A stretch of 64,000 nucleotides of DNA from Tetrahymena elliotti 4EA (taxonomy: Eukaryota; Ciliophora; Oligohymenophorea; Hymenostomatida; Tetrahymenidae): assembly GCA_000231825.2 (NCBI GenBank), contig JH720333.1, forward strand, positions 442,877-506,876, in the 5' to 3' direction. Below are positions 63,549 through 64,000 of the stretch, piece by piece (the stretch's first letter is position 1; each line of letters begins with the position of its first letter). The position numbers and the translations under genes were made by a program. Under the pieces are notes generated by a model. It did not search any database. It was not told the DNA's origin and was given only the letters and a program-made list of their open reading frames with translations.

Positions 63549-64000
63549 TCATTAATTCAATTATTATGTGTCTAAGGTTTTTTTTTATCTTAAAGAATAT
63601 TTGACAAATTTTTTTCTTTATGACATTAACTCATCAAATAAATTAGATATATGCATCTCCTTTTAGTATCTATTAAGAACAAAATATGTATCTTTTTTTA
63701 TTGAAGAATCTACTTTTTTGTTAAAAACAATTTTATTTAGGTTGGAGGATTATTTTTATACCAATTATTTTTTTTTTTTGTTTTTAAAATATTATCTGAC
63801 CGTAATTACAAGCTACACTAACATGATAACTGGTGGTAAGAACATAATCATAAATAATATCACTATAAATGATATGATTCCTACATCTAAAACTAATTCA
63901 TAATTATTTATGTATGGTTATTATGAATATATATTTATCAATAGAAAAACTACATATAGCAGTAGCCATAAAACAGAATTTGCTATAAACAAAAGGTTGT
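63549..64000 (-). CDS. C-terminal part of a multi-pass membrane protein (5' end beyond the window)
   Basis: The - strand is free of TGA from the right edge to TGA 63551-63549, about 150 residues. It has two strong hydrophobic spans, LLFIANSVLWLLLYVVFLLI and VGIISFIVILFMIMFLPPVI continuing MLVQLVITV. A basic segment (RQYFKNKKKK) and a charged soluble tail (DTYFVLNRYQKEMHISNLFD, ending QRKKFVKYSLRQKKTLDTQQ) follow. The basic stretch right after the last span suggests a cytosolic C-terminus. The family was not recognised. Composition of the frame is protein-like throughout, unlike the flanking spacer, which is the main reason for the call. Confidence 0.6.

Noticed and set aside
1..64000. Possible telomere (GGGGTT repeats), tRNA, 5S rRNA, CRISPR or transposase genes
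   Set aside because: No tandem GGGGTT/AACCCC run, no tRNA B-box with matching arms and no transposase-like frame was seen on either strand.

Overview
This window looks like macronuclear DNA of an oligohymenophorean ciliate, most probably Tetrahymena or a close relative. The DNA is extremely A+T rich. The genes only read through if TAA and TAG are glutamine and TGA is the sole stop, and they carry many short, very A+T-rich GT..AG introns. Standard-code ORF calling therefore shatters every gene here; the models below were read by eye with the ciliate code. Outer ends rest on in-frame ATG and TGA codons, but many internal splice sites were not individually fixed.

Layout. From 1 to about 46.9 kb every gene is on the + strand: an IP3-receptor/ryanodine-type calcium-release channel (5' partial), enkurin, ribosomal protein uS8 (RPS15A), a myosin fused to RCC1 repeats, a CCCH zinc-finger protein with a huge low-complexity tail, a P4-ATPase/guanylyl cyclase fusion, a Kelch-repeat protein and the spliceosomal protein SmF. 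A 100-N assembly gap lies at 25687-25786. From 48.1 kb on, genes are on the - strand except one: a SHIPPO/ODF3-type PGP-repeat protein, a small zinc-cluster membrane protein, an ankyrin-RING protein (+), a Gln-rich single-pass membrane protein, RPB8, a TTLL tubulin-modifying ligase, a leucine-rich-repeat protein with about one repeat per exon, and the C-terminal end of a membrane protein cut by the right edge.

How the genes may relate. There is no operon logic, as expected for a ciliate. Several products belong to calcium/cGMP signalling (IP3R-like channel, ATPase-cyclase) or to cilia and microtubules (enkurin, SHIPPO protein, TTLL). Three are compact housekeeping genes: uS8 and RPB8 have no introns, while SmF has four.

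Most interesting points: (i) the ATPase half of the cyclase fusion has lost its phosphorylated Asp and the other hallmark catalytic motifs, so it looks like a pseudo-pump serving as a sensor or scaffold; (ii) the myosin motor-IQ-RCC1 architecture; (iii) an altered selectivity filter (GGGIAD) in the calcium channel; (iv) an orphan Cys-rich exon-like fragment between the Kelch and SmF genes, resembling ciliate surface-antigen repeats; (v) a perfect 19-bp palindrome upstream of RPB8. No tRNA, rRNA, CRISPR array, transposon or telomeric repeat was recognised.
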